6,565 nt of DNA from Polaromonas sp. (lineage in GTDB: Bacteria; Pseudomonadota; Gammaproteobacteria; Burkholderiales; Burkholderiaceae_C). The stretch covers positions 1 through 6,565 of the forward strand of contig JAJAYS010000113.1 of the NCBI GenBank assembly GCA_026786065.1, in the 5' to 3' direction. The translations under genes were made by a program, and so were the position numbers. This document shows, in pieces, positions 1-6,041 of the stretch. Numbering within the stretch: position 1 is the stretch's first letter; each line of letters begins with the position of its first letter. The notes under the pieces were generated by a model. It did not search any database and was not told the origin of the DNA. It saw nothing but the letters and a program-made list of their open reading frames with translations.

Positions 1-122
1 ATACATCGGACGGGCAAGACGAGCCTGGTGATGCCAGCCTGCAATAAGAATGTCGTCTTGCTGTCGCGGCGCCGCAGCCTGCGGACCGACTCGTTTCAGA
101 TTTGACGGATTTGGGAGGAACT
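1..122. other. Left-edge region with no assignable gene
   Basis: No complete gene fits here. On the plus strand the three frames hit stops at 103-105, 29-31 and 45-47. The frame ending in TAA at 45-47 reads TSDGQDEPGDASLQ, which would pass for a protein C-terminus, but 14 residues are too few to name or trust. A perfect 10-bp palindrome, GCGGCGCCGC, lies at 66-75. It has no T-run after it, so it is not a convincing terminator. The last bases hold the ribosome binding site of the next gene. I see no strong sigma-70 promoter. Confidence 0.4.
113..119 (+). promoter_or_regulatory. Ribosome binding site that decides the start at 123
   Basis: GGGAGGA sits three bases before the ATG at 123-125. It is a near-perfect anti-Shine-Dalgarno match. 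The spacing is a little short but acceptable. It argues against the in-frame TTG at 102, which lies upstream of this site and would add seven residues. Confidence 0.6.
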
Positions 123-434
123 ATGAACTTGAATGCCATTGCCTTGATCGCCGCTGGCGCCCTGGTCGCTGTTATGGGGCTGGGCAGCAGCCAGGCGGCA
201 CTTGCCGCAGCGCCCGAGCAGCCCAGCCGGGCCGACACCTCGAAAAAGGAAACCCGGTCCACACCAGCAAAGCGCAAAAAAGCCGCAGAAAAACCGACTC
301 GCCCGGCAGGCTATCGCGGCGACCCGACCGACAAATACGGTTCACGGGAAACCGACGGCCAGCGCAACGAACGCCTCACCCGCGAATGCCGGGGCGCAGT
401 CAATGCTGGAGCGTGCGCAGGCTACACACGCTGA
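123..434 (+). CDS. Small secreted basic protein of unknown function
   Basis: I do not recognise the family. The 103-residue product has a clear Sec-type signal peptide: a short polar start (MNLN), a hydrophobic core at about residues 5-21, and an Ala-rich end with an AXA site (Ala26-Leu27-Ala28), so cleavage after residue 28 is likely. The mature part of about 75 residues is hydrophilic and rich in Lys, Arg, Pro and Thr (about 35-63), with no further membrane segment. The C-terminus carries two cysteines, Cys89 and Cys98, in the block RECRGAVNAGACAGYTR. After export these could form a disulphide in the periplasm, which is inference. ATG 123 is chosen over TTG 102 because of the GGGAGGA just upstream. 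The gene converges on grxD across a 72-base gap with no obvious terminator. It could be lineage-restricted. Coding status rests on the signal peptide and ribosome binding site. Confidence 0.7.
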   Translation: MNLNAIALIAAGALVAVMGLGSSQAALAAAPEQPSRADTSKKETRSTPAKRKKAAEKPTRPAGYRGDPTDKYGSRETDGQRNERLTRECRGAVNAGACAGYTR

Positions 435-506
435 ATCGGCAGTGCAGGCGGGTAGGGTCGATAAAACGGGTAGAGTTTTCGGGAGGGCCCAAAACGTTAC
501 CCAGGC

Positions 507-842
507 TCAGCCCGGTGCCGTTCCGGCATCGAGCACCTGTTGCAGCTCGCCGCTCTGGTACATCTCCGTCATGATGTCCGAGCCGCCGACGAATTCGCCC
601 TTGACGTAGAGCTGCGGGACGGTCGGCCAGTTGCTGTATTCCTTGATGCCGTGGCGGATGTCTTCGTCTTCAAGGACGTTGATGGTGGCCGGCTTGGTGA
701 TGCCGCAGGCTTTCAAGACCTGGATCGCCCGGCCCGAAAAGCCGCACATGGGGAACTGCGCGGTGCCCTTCATGAACAGGACGACGTCGCTGGACTTGAC
801 GATTTGATCAATGCGCTGCTGGGTGTCAACTTCGGTATGCAT
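507..842 (-). CDS. grxD: Monothiol glutaredoxin GrxD (Grx4 type)
   Basis: This is a class II (CGFS) monothiol glutaredoxin of the cytosol. The family binds a [2Fe-2S] cluster with glutathione as a dimer, or with a BolA partner, and passes it to iron-sulphur apoproteins. The 111 residues are close to the usual length of about 115 for single-domain bacterial members. The sequence shows the active site CGFS at 33-36, preceded by the typical MKGT at 24-27, the cis-proline block WPTVPQLYVKGEFVGG at 72-87 (glutathione contact and TVP motif), and SDIM at 88-91. The ATG at 842 has AGGA at the usual distance upstream. The gene is last in the minus-strand hemA-prfA-prmC-grxD series, 151 bases after the prmC stop. 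That gap is long enough for its own promoter. Assignment is firm. Confidence 0.97.
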   Translation of the reverse strand: MHTEVDTQQRIDQIVKSSDVVLFMKGTAQFPMCGFSGRAIQVLKACGITKPATINVLEDEDIRHGIKEYSNWPTVPQLYVKGEFVGGSDIMTEMYQSGELQQVLDAGTAPG

Positions 843-850
843 GGTGGTTG

Positions 851-854
851 TCCT
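851..854 (-). promoter_or_regulatory. Ribosome binding site of grxD
   Basis: On the minus strand AGGA (within AAAGGACA) lies eight bases before the grxD ATG, a normal spacing, and supports that start. Confidence 0.6.
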
Positions 855-951
855 TTCGGGGAAGTGCTTTCGACGGGGGCATGGCCGTCGGCTGGTCCGG
901 TCTGTGGGGATCTGAAGTCAGGCGGCATGCGCCCACCGGCCATTCGACCCT

Positions 952-962
952 GGGATTATCCC
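952..962. promoter_or_regulatory. 11-bp palindrome upstream of grxD, possible operator
   Basis: GGGATTATCCC is a perfect inverted repeat around a central base, about 110 bases before the grxD start in the prmC-grxD gap. On the minus strand it contains GATAAT, a fair -10 element, but no matching -35 hexamer stands 16-18 bases upstream. It may be a promoter element, a small operator or chance. No regulator can be named from the sequence. Confidence 0.25.
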
Positions 963-993
963 GCGCTTTGCCAAGGGAACGTTGCACGGCTGG

Positions 994-2043
994 CTAGACC
1001 TTGTAGGGGCGGGTTGATAGAACGCCGGGCCCGCCGCCGGATGAGCCCGGCCAAGACCCACCAGCGCAGCGCGAAATGCCGCAGAGGTCGCGTCGGCTCT
1101 GAACCTCTGCAAAACCGTGCTGCCGGAGCAGCTGCTGCACCGGGCCGGCCTGATCATGCCCGTGCTCCAGCAGCAGCCAGCCGCCACGGCGCAGGTGGGC
1201 TGGTGCGGCAGCGACGATTTTTTGCAGGTCGTCCATACCGGCGCTGCCCGCTGTCAGCGCTGAAATCGGCTCGTGCGCCAGCGCATCGAGGTGCGGGTCA
1301 GCATTGGCAATGTAGGGTGGATTGCTGACGATCAGATCGAAGGTACCGACGACCGGTTCGAGCCAGTCGCCTTGAAGAAAATCGACGGTGGGCCACTCTG
1401 GCTGGCGCAGTCGGCCCCAGTTTTGCTGCGCCAGTTCGAGCGCTGCGGCGCTGGCGTCGGTGGCGACGATGCGGGTGGCTGGCCACGCCTGCGGCAGGTT
1501 GGCGGCGATGGCCAGCGCGATGGCGCCGCTGCCGCAGCCGAGGTCCAGAACACGGGGGCCGGCGTCAGCTACCGAGCCGGATTCGGAGCTGGATTCGGAA
1601 CCGGACTGCGACCGTCCCGAGGCGCGTGCGGGGCGCCAGACCTGGAGTCTCTCCAGTGCCCAGCGCACCAGCGTTTCGGTGTCTGGCCGTGGAATCAGCA
1701 CCCGCGCATCTACCTGCAGCGCCAGCCCGAAAAATTCTTTGCTGCCAACCAGATAGGCCAGCGGCTCGCCGGCTGCGCGGCGACGGCATAGTTCGGCGAA
1801 GTCGCACGCGACGGCGGCTGTCATGGCGTCGTCGTCGTGTGCCACCAGCCAGGCGCGGTCGCTGGCGGGCCGTTCCAGCGCTCGCAGCAGCAGCAGGTGG
1901 GCGTCAAGCCGGTCCAGGCCGGCAGCCAGGGCTTGGGCCAGACCGGCCGCATGGCTTACAGCGCCTGCCACGCCACCGCAGTTGCTATGAAAATCAGAGC
2001 TATTAACGCCCGTTTTTTCTGGGTTTGAACCGGTTTTAGTCAT
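994..2043 (-). CDS. prmC: Peptide chain release factor N5-glutamine methyltransferase
   Basis: PrmC (HemK) transfers a methyl group from S-adenosylmethionine to the side-chain amide of the glutamine in the GGQ motif of RF1 and RF2. Its substrate RF1 is the gene just upstream. With the ATG at 2043 the product has 349 residues, against about 280-300 in typical members. Visible motifs are GEPLAYLVGSKEFFGL (92-107), IPRPDTE (117-123), the SAM-binding DLGCGSGAIALA (167-178), the catalytic NPPY (241-244) in SNPPYI, and LLEHGHDQ (291-298). Three parts explain the extra length: about 24 N-terminal residues encoded partly by a dispersed repeat, a Ser/Glu/Gly-rich 4-residue repeat at about 147-158 before the SAM motif, and a 15-residue Gly/Ser tail. 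The start is uncertain. ATG 2043 lacks a good ribosome binding site. GTG 1971 (residue 25) lies nearer the conserved part and also lacks one. Function is firm; the start is not. Confidence 0.95.
   Translation of the reverse strand: MTKTGSNPEKTGVNSSDFHSNCGGVAGAVSHAAGLAQALAAGLDRLDAHLLLLRALERPASDRAWLVAHDDDAMTAAVACDFAELCRRRAAGEPLAYLVGSKEFFGLALQVDARVLIPRPDTETLVRWALERLQVWRPARASGRSQSGSESSSESGSVADAGPRVLDLGCGSGAIALAIAANLPQAWPATRIVATDASAAALELAQQNWGRLRQPEWPTVDFLQGDWLEPVVGTFDLIVSNPPYIANADPHLDALAHEPISALTAGSAGMDDLQKIVAAAPAHLRRGGWLLLEHGHDQAGPVQQLLRQHGFAEVQSRRDLCGISRCAGGSWPGSSGGGPGVLSTRPYKV
1574..1609. repeat. 12-bp tandem repeat, three units, inside prmC
   Basis: Three contiguous 12-base units start at 1574, 1586 and 1598: GAGCCGGATTCG, GAGCTGGATTCG and the more diverged GAACCGGACTGC. 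They are in frame in prmC on the minus strand and encode an acidic Ser-rich stretch (SGSESSSESGS) in the linker between the N-terminal helical domain and the methyltransferase domain. The period is a multiple of three, so changes in copy number keep the frame. Confidence 0.75.
1984..2011 (-). repeat. Dispersed 28-bp motif, copy A (prmC 5' end)
   Basis: Read on the minus strand, this begins GGGCG, then AGCT, and ends TTTTCATAGC. It matches copy B at 4980-5007 (plus strand) at 22 of 28 positions, with ten identical bases in a row at the end. It lies in an AT-rich patch (about 1981-2050) within GC-rich DNA and encodes residues 12-20 of the annotated prmC frame, ahead of the conserved protein. 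The inverted arms that are perfect in copy B (AGCTAT/ATAGCT) are damaged here. I recall similar GCTAT...ATAGC palindromes being frequent in Comamonadaceae genomes, but that is memory and not tested. Confidence 0.6.
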
Positions 2044-2094
2044 GAATTTATCGCCACATCCGCCTAATCCACCCTAGCCGCCGATCCAGCCGAT

Positions 2095-3213
2095 TCAGCC
2101 CAAAGCGGCCGATTCCAGCTCGGCCAGTTGCTCCGCACCACGTGCGACCTGCAGCGCCATCAGGACATCGCCGAGATCGCCTTCCATGATGAGGGCCAGT
2201 TTGTAGAGCGTCAGGTTGATGCGGTGGTCGGTCAGCCTGCCCTGCGGGAAGTTGTAGGTCCGAATGCGGTCGCTGCGGTCGCCGCTGCCGACCAGGCCTT
2301 TGCGCAGCGCGGCGTCTTTGGCGGCGCGTTCGGAGCGGTCTTTTTCATGGATGCGCGCCGTCAGCACTTTCAGCGCCTGGGCCTTGTTGCCGTGCTGGCT
2401 GCGGCCGTCCTGGCATTCGGCGACGATGCCGGTCGGCAAATGGGTGATGCGCACCGCCGAGTCGGTCTTGTTGATGTGCTGGCCGCCGGCGCCGCTGGCC
2501 CGGTAGGTGTCGATGCGCAGGTCGGCCGGGTTGATCTGGATGGTCACCGCTTCGTCCGGCTCGGCCATCACCGCCACGGTGCAGGCGCTGGTGTGAATCC
2601 GGCCCTGCGTCTCGGTAGCCGGCACGCGCTGCACGCGGTGGCCGCCCGACTCGAAGCGCAGCTTGCCGTACACGCCGCCGCCGCTGGAATCCGGCGCGCC
2701 GGCTATGCGCAGCACCACCTCCTTGTAGCCACCGATCTCGCCGCCGGATTCGCTGACGATCTCCACCTGCCAGCCGCTGCGTTCGGCAAAGCGGGTGTAC
2801 ATGCGGAACAGGTCACCGGCAAACAACGCCGACTCGTCGCCGCCGGTACCGGCGCGTATTTCAACAAAGGCGGCGCGCCGGTCGTCCAGGTCTTTGGGGA
2901 TCAGCAGCAGTTGCAGTGCCTGATCAAGCTGGGCGATGTCGGCCTTTGCGGCGGCAATCTCCTCCTCGGCCATGCTCGCCATGGCGGTATCGCCAGCCGC
3001 GTCGTCCAGCAGCGCCTGGGCGCTCGCCAGGTCGGCCTCGCGGCGCGTCAGGCTGGTGTATTGCAAGGCGATAACACTGGCGTCGGCATGCTCGCGCGTC
3101 ATCGCGCGAAAGCGGTCCAGGTCGCTGACGACGTCGCTGGCCGACAGCAGCGCGTCGAGTTCATGCAGGCGCAGCAACTGGCGGTCCAGGGTCTGGCGGA
3201 GGAAGGGTTTCAT
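2095..3213 (-). CDS. prfA: Peptide chain release factor 1 (RF1)
   Basis: RF1 recognises UAA and UAG in the ribosomal A site and triggers release of the finished protein. The 372-residue product is close to the usual 360. The codon-recognition tripeptide PAT is at 198-200 in [19 protein letters not shown], and PAT marks RF1 as opposed to the SPF of RF2. The catalytic GGQ is at 243-245 in the block [18 protein letters not shown], so Gln245 is the residue PrmC is expected to methylate. [14 protein letters not shown] (118-131) is also typical. The reading frame is open upstream to 3537 inside hemA, but [14 protein letters not shown] fits the family N-terminus, so the ATG at 3213 is chosen. No strong ribosome binding site precedes it. 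It lies 154 bases after hemA and 51 bases before the prmC start. Assignment is firm. Confidence 0.97.
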   Translation of the reverse strand: MKPFLRQTLDRQLLRLHELDALLSASDVVSDLDRFRAMTREHADASVIALQYTSLTRREADLASAQALLDDAAGDTAMASMAEEEIAAAKADIAQLDQALQLLLIPKDLDDRRAAFVEIRAGTGGDESALFAGDLFRMYTRFAERSGWQVEIVSESGGEIGGYKEVVLRIAGAPDSSGGGVYGKLRFESGGHRVQRVPATETQGRIHTSACTVAVMAEPDEAVTIQINPADLRIDTYRASGAGGQHINKTDSAVRITHLPTGIVAECQDGRSQHGNKAQALKVLTARIHEKDRSERAAKDAALRKGLVGSGDRSDRIRTYNFPQGRLTDHRINLTLYKLALIMEGDLGDVLMALQVARGAEQLAELESAALG

Positions 3214-3263
3214 GGGCAGGTCAGGATGAGGGTGCGTGAGGCGAAGGCCGGGGCGGTGGCAAA

Positions 3264-3296
3264 GCGACGAAAAGGCGACGAAAAGGCGACGAAGAG
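3264..3296. repeat. 11-bp tandem repeat in the hemA-prfA gap
   Basis: Three 11-base units start at 3264, 3275 and 3286 (GCGACGAAAAG twice, then GCGACGAAGAG), followed by a partial GCGA. They lie between the hemA stop and the prfA start, in what should be the transcribed leader of prfA. Since 11 is not a multiple of three, the repeat fits non-coding DNA. Confidence 0.8.
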
Positions 3297-3367
3297 GCGA
3301 GCGGTTGGAGCCAAGGGCCGGAGCGGCCTGCACGCGCCGGGGTGCGTCCCGGCAGTGACGACCGCCG

Positions 3368-4729
3368 CTAACGCTCTTTGCCGTCTGCCGGTATGGGCAG
3401 TGCTGCCGATGCTGCCGATGCTGCCAATGTTGTCGATGCTGCCGGTGCATTTGCTGCCATCGCTGCCGCCAGCGGCGCGTCGCGCAAAAACAGCCGGGAC
3501 ACGGTTTGTGCCGCCTGCGCGCGGCTGCTGGCATCACCGGCTTGCAGCTCGGCGAGCGCGCCGTGCAGCATTTTCTGGGTCAAGCCGCGACTCAAAGCCT
3601 CCAGCACCGCGTCGATCGGCTCACCCCGGGCCAGCAGCTTTTTAGCGCGGCCGATCTCCAGTGCGCGCCAGGTATCGGTCTGCGTATTGAGGCGCTGGAT
3701 CAGCGGCACCGCGCTGCGCTGCGCCAGCCACTGCATGAAGTTCTGCACGCCGGTGTCGATGATGACTTCGGCCTGCGCCACTGCAGCCTGCCGCTGGTTG
3801 CGGCCGGTTTGCACCACATGGGACAGGTCATCGACGGTGTAGAGGTACACGTCGGGCAGCTCGCGTACTTCGGGTTCGATGTCGCGCGGCACCGCCAGAT
3901 CGACCATGAACATCGGCCGGTGGCGGCGCGCCTTGATGGCCCGCTCCACCGCGCCCAGACCGATGATCGGCAGGGTGCTGGCGGTGCAACTGATCACGGC
4001 GTCGAACTCATGCAGCCGCTCGGGCAGGTCGGCAAGGCGCATCACCCCGGCACCAAAGCGCAGGGCCAGAGCTTCGCCGCGCTCCAGTGTGCGGTTGGCG
4101 ACCACCAGGGCTTTGGGGTTTTTGGCCGCGAAATGCGTCGCGGCCAGATCGATCATTTCGCCGGCACCGACGAACAGGATCTTGATGTCGCGCAGGTCCT
4201 CGAACAGCTGCCCGGCCAGCCGCACCGCCGCAGCCGCCATGCTGATGCTGTGCGCGCCGATTTCGGTGTTGCTGCGCACCTCCTTGGCGACGGCGAAGGA
4301 GCGCTGGAACAACTGGTGCAGCGTGCTGCCCATGGCACCGGCGTCCTCGGCGGCGCGCACCGCGGTTTTCATCTGGCCGAGGATCTGCGGCTCGCCCAGC
4401 ACCATCGAGTCGAGCCCGCTGGCGACGCGAAACGCATGCCGGGCGGCCTCGCCCTCGCGCAGCGTGTAGGCGTGCGCGCTCAAAATCTCCGGTGTGATGT
4501 TGCCGCTGTGGGCCAGCCAGTCCAGCGTGGCGGCCAGATCGCCTGCGTCTCCGGCGCAATAGATTTCGGTCCGGTTGCAGGTTGACAGCAGCGTGGTCTC
4601 GGAGCGGCCGGAGAGGGCGCCGCGCAAACTGCGCAGCGTCGGCTCGACCTGGCTGGTGGCGAAGGCAAACCGCCCACGCAAATCGAGCGGTGCGGTGGTG
4701 TGGTTTAGCCCCAGGGTCCAGACAGACAT
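3368..4729 (-). CDS. hemA: Glutamyl-tRNA reductase
   Basis: GluTR reduces glutamyl-tRNA(Glu) with NADPH to glutamate-1-semialdehyde, the first committed step of tetrapyrrole synthesis by the C5 pathway. The N-terminus [20 protein letters not shown] is canonical. The catalytic cysteine is Cys51 in [29 protein letters not shown] (104-121) is the strongly conserved substrate-domain signature, and FVGAGEM (186-192) is the NADPH-binding loop, followed by ANRT (211-214). The helical dimerisation domain begins near 330. At 453 residues it is longer than the usual 415-430. The excess is an Ala-rich tail from about 420 to 453 ([16 protein letters not shown]), encoded partly by a 9-bp tandem repeat. 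It is first in the hemA-prfA-prmC-grxD series. The ATG at 4729 has no ribosome binding site but has TATAAT a few bases before it, so the message may be leaderless. Confidence 0.97.
   Translation of the reverse strand: MSVWTLGLNHTTAPLDLRGRFAFATSQVEPTLRSLRGALSGRSETTLLSTCNRTEIYCAGDAGDLAATLDWLAHSGNITPEILSAHAYTLREGEAARHAFRVASGLDSMVLGEPQILGQMKTAVRAAEDAGAMGSTLHQLFQRSFAVAKEVRSNTEIGAHSISMAAAAVRLAGQLFEDLRDIKILFVGAGEMIDLAATHFAAKNPKALVVANRTLERGEALALRFGAGVMRLADLPERLHEFDAVISCTASTLPIIGLGAVERAIKARRHRPMFMVDLAVPRDIEPEVRELPDVYLYTVDDLSHVVQTGRNQRQAAVAQAEVIIDTGVQNFMQWLAQRSAVPLIQRLNTQTDTWRALEIGRAKKLLARGEPIDAVLEALSRGLTQKMLHGALAELQAGDASSRAQAAQTVSRLFLRDAPLAAAMAANAPAASTTLAASAASAALPIPADGKER
3402..3446. repeat. 9-bp tandem repeat at the 3' end of hemA
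   Basis: Five 9-base units start at 3402: GCTGCCGAT twice, then GCTGCCAAT, GTTGTCGAT and GCTGCCGGT. On the minus strand they encode the Ala/Ser-rich tail of HemA, beyond the conserved dimerisation domain. The period keeps the reading frame, so the length of the tail could vary between strains. Confidence 0.8.
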
Positions 4730-4734
4730 ACGCG

Positions 4735-4740
4735 ATTATA
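4735..4740 (-). promoter_or_regulatory. Candidate -10 element of the hemA promoter
   Basis: On the minus strand this reads TATAAT, a perfect sigma-70 -10 hexamer, ending five bases before the hemA ATG at 4729. A start point 6-8 bases downstream would fall at or beside the ATG. The -35 region is poor: at 17 bases spacing it reads TGCCCC. The overlapping plus-strand sequence TATAAA (4737-4742) could also serve the divergent gene, again without a good -35. Confidence 0.45.
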
Positions 4741-4832
4741 AAATTGTTGCGCTGGCAGGGGCACCGGCAATCAAGCGGGCGCTTTCGGGCGACGCTCCAA
4801 AATCCGGCCGGCCGGCACCGGTATTTACGTCT

Positions 4833-4837
4833 GGAGG
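4833..4837 (+). promoter_or_regulatory. Ribosome binding site that decides the start at 4844
   Basis: GGAGG lies six bases before the GTG at 4844-4846, an ideal spacing. The in-frame ATG at 4856 would be 18 bases away, so the GTG start is preferred. Confidence 0.65.
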
Positions 4838-4843
4838 CGGTTT

Positions 4844-5134
4844 GTGGATGTGTTTATGCTGATTAATCACCTGCTCAACTTTGCGGCCCCGGCAGCGGCG
4901 ATGGCCGTTTTGCTGGTCCTGCCAACGCGTCCGGGAGTTGGATTATTTAAGACAAACAGGCCGGTAGTTCAATCAATATGGGCGCAAACAGCTATTGTTT
5001 TCATAGCTAGCGTGTTGATACTCGCAGGCGGATTGGCGGTATTCGGGCGTGACGGAAAAATGCTGACCTACGCGGCGCTGGTCGCGGGCGCGGCGCTCTG
5101 CCAGTGGGTGTTGATTCGCGGCTGGAGCAAGTAG
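4844..5134 (+). CDS. Small inner-membrane protein of unknown function
   Basis: The 96-residue product has three likely membrane-spanning helices, at about 8-27, 46-66 and 73-91, joined by short loops. The loop between the first two is Pro- and Gly-rich (about 28-44), and GRDGK (68-72) precedes the third. The C-terminus is the basic IRGWSK. I know no function. I recall similar small hypothetical proteins next to hemA in related Comamonadaceae, which is memory and unverified. The GTG start is supported by GGAGG six bases upstream; the ATG at 4856 would remove four residues. The gene is divergent from hemA across 114 bases and converges on ugpQ. Its middle (about 4938-5020) is noticeably richer in A and T than the rest and contains copy B of the dispersed 28-bp motif, which encodes part of the second helix. 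Confidence 0.75.
   Translation: MDVFMLINHLLNFAAPAAAMAVLLVLPTRPGVGLFKTNRPVVQSIWAQTAIVFIASVLILAGGLAVFGRDGKMLTYAALVAGAALCQWVLIRGWSK
4980..5007 (+). repeat. Dispersed 28-bp motif, copy B, with a palindromic core
   Basis: It begins GGGCG and ends TTTTCATAGC, matching copy A at 1984-2011 (minus strand) at 22 of 28 positions. Its core is a perfect 6-bp inverted repeat, AGCTAT at 4990-4995 and ATAGCT at 5003-5008, around a 7-base loop. It would form a small hairpin in RNA. It lies inside the membrane-protein gene. Both copies follow the coding strand of their gene but are read in different frames. Confidence 0.6.
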
Positions 5135-5303
5135 CCTCGGCATAACGCCCTGCGATCAGCCGGGCTCGGCCGGGCTGCTCCGTCGATGCGCTGGCCAAAA
5201 GCCGGGCTACGCATGGCAATAAACCAGTCACCGCCCATCCCGGCCCGGCTGCCGCGAACGCGCCGAAGTCATGCAGCGGGCCTCGCGTCCTGCGGCGAGC
5301 GGG
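5135..5303. other. Convergent gap with three copies of GCCGGGCT
   Basis: This gap separates the ends of the small membrane-protein gene and ugpQ. GCCGGGCT occurs at 5159-5166, 5169-5176 and 5201-5208; two of the copies extend to AGCCGGGCT (5158-5166 and 5200-5208). These two can pair with one central mismatch and might form a stem between converging genes, but no T-run follows on either strand. An intrinsic terminator is therefore not shown. Confidence 0.35.
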
Positions 5304-6041
5304 TCAATCCGGGCGAAAAAGGTCCAGCCGGTCGGTGATCAGGCCGTCTATGCCCAAGCCGATCAGGCGCTCGGCTTCCGGCTGGTCGTTGACGGTGTAG
5401 GCCAGGGTCCGAAAGCCGGCGCTTCTGGCCTGCGTGACGGAAGACGCATCCCACAGCGTGTGCTGGCAGACCACCGCCACGCAATCGAGCGTCAGCGCGG
5501 TTTCCAGCCAGCCGGTCCAGAGTGCATCGAGCAGCAAGCCACGCGGCAAGTCGGCGGCCACCGACTGCGCGGCCTGCAAAGACGCGGGTTGAAAAGAGGT
5601 CAGAAGCGGCGGCACCCGACCCTGCCAGCGCTGCTTCGCGCTCCGCGCCACGACCTCGCCGGTTTCGCGCTCCTGGCCCGGCGTCGGCTTGATCTCGATA
5701 TTGAGCAGGCAGCCGCCGTCAAGGCAAAAGTCGGCGATGGCATCGAGCGTTGGTAGCGGCTCGCCGATGAAACCCGCGCCATGCCAGGCGCCCGCGTCGA
5801 GCTGCTTTAGCGCTGCCCAGCGCTGCTCGCCGGCCATGCCCCGACCGTTGCTGGTGCGCTCCAGCGTCGCGTCGTGCAGCAAAAACGGCACGCCGTCGGC
5901 CGACAGCTTCACATCGCATTCGGCCATGCGGTAGCCGCGTTGGGCGCCTAGCCGAAATGCCGCCAGCGTGTTTTCGGGCGCCAGTTTGCCGGCGCCGCGG
6001 TGCGCGATCCAGCGTGGGTAGGGCCAGTCGGCAAGGCTCAC
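5304..6041 (-). CDS. ugpQ: Glycerophosphodiester phosphodiesterase (cytosolic, UgpQ type)
   Basis: UgpQ hydrolyses glycerophosphodiesters to sn-glycerol-3-phosphate and an alcohol in the cytosol, using a metal ion. The 245 residues match the length of the E. coli protein (about 247), and the N-terminus closely resembles it: WPYPRWIAHRGAGKLAPENT. The GDPD barrel is complete. Visible catalytic and metal residues are His14 and Arg15 (HRG), Glu41 and Asp43 (ECD), His56 (LLHD), and Glu115 and Lys118 (NIEIKP), followed by ERTSNG (61-66). The C-terminal AYTVNDQ (214-220) and GIDGLITDRLD (230-240) are typical of the fold. The start is GTG, overlapping the ugpC stop as GTGA, so translation is probably coupled. 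No signal peptide is present, which fits UgpQ and not the periplasmic GlpQ. Phosphate-starvation control is usual for the family but no Pho box is in view. Confidence 0.95.
   Translation of the reverse strand: MSLADWPYPRWIAHRGAGKLAPENTLAAFRLGAQRGYRMAECDVKLSADGVPFLLHDATLERTSNGRGMAGEQRWAALKQLDAGAWHGAGFIGEPLPTLDAIADFCLDGGCLLNIEIKPTPGQERETGEVVARSAKQRWQGRVPPLLTSFQPASLQAAQSVAADLPRGLLLDALWTGWLETALTLDCVAVVCQHTLWDASSVTQARSAGFRTLAYTVNDQPEAERLIGLGIDGLITDRLDLFRPD
6038..6041 (-). promoter_or_regulatory. ugpC-ugpQ 4-base stop/start overlap
   Basis: On the minus strand these bases read GTGA: the GTG start of ugpQ overlaps the TGA stop of ugpC. With only a weak ribosome binding site upstream, this is the typical arrangement for translational coupling in one operon. 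Confidence 0.7.

Noticed and set aside
3..47. Possible C-terminus of an upstream gene ending in TAA at 45-47
   Set aside because: Only 14 residues are visible and other frames are also open for part of this stretch, so nothing selects it as coding.
463..479. AAAAC...GTTTT inverted repeat between the converging small gene and grxD as a terminator
   Set aside because: The stem is only five weak pairs around a 7-base loop, with no GC-rich arm, so it does not meet the form of an intrinsic terminator.
540..1328. Plus-strand open frame of 262 codons across grxD and the prmC 3' end
   Set aside because: It is antisense to two real genes and to their gap, and it shows no motif or ribosome binding site.
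1574..3446. CRISPR-like array from the tandem repeats
   Set aside because: The 9-, 11- and 12-bp units are contiguous, without spacers, and differ from one another.
3214..3537. 108-codon upstream extension of prfA
   Set aside because: It overlaps the hemA 3' end, is rich in His/Arg/Gln from the tandem repeats, and the RF1 family start matches the ATG at 3213.
2128..3645. Long plus-strand open frame of 505 codons opposite prfA
   Set aside because: It is antisense to prfA and part of hemA, with the Ala/Gly/Val/Arg-rich, domain-free composition typical of a GC-rich shadow frame.
3506..4585. Plus-strand open frame of 359 codons opposite hemA
   Set aside because: It is a mirror of the firmly identified hemA, with His/Gln/Gly-rich content and no recognisable domain.
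4804..4815. CCGGCCGGCCGG palindrome in the hemA divergent gap
   Set aside because: It is simple GC-rich repetition, expected often in such a genome, and does not overlap the promoter candidates.
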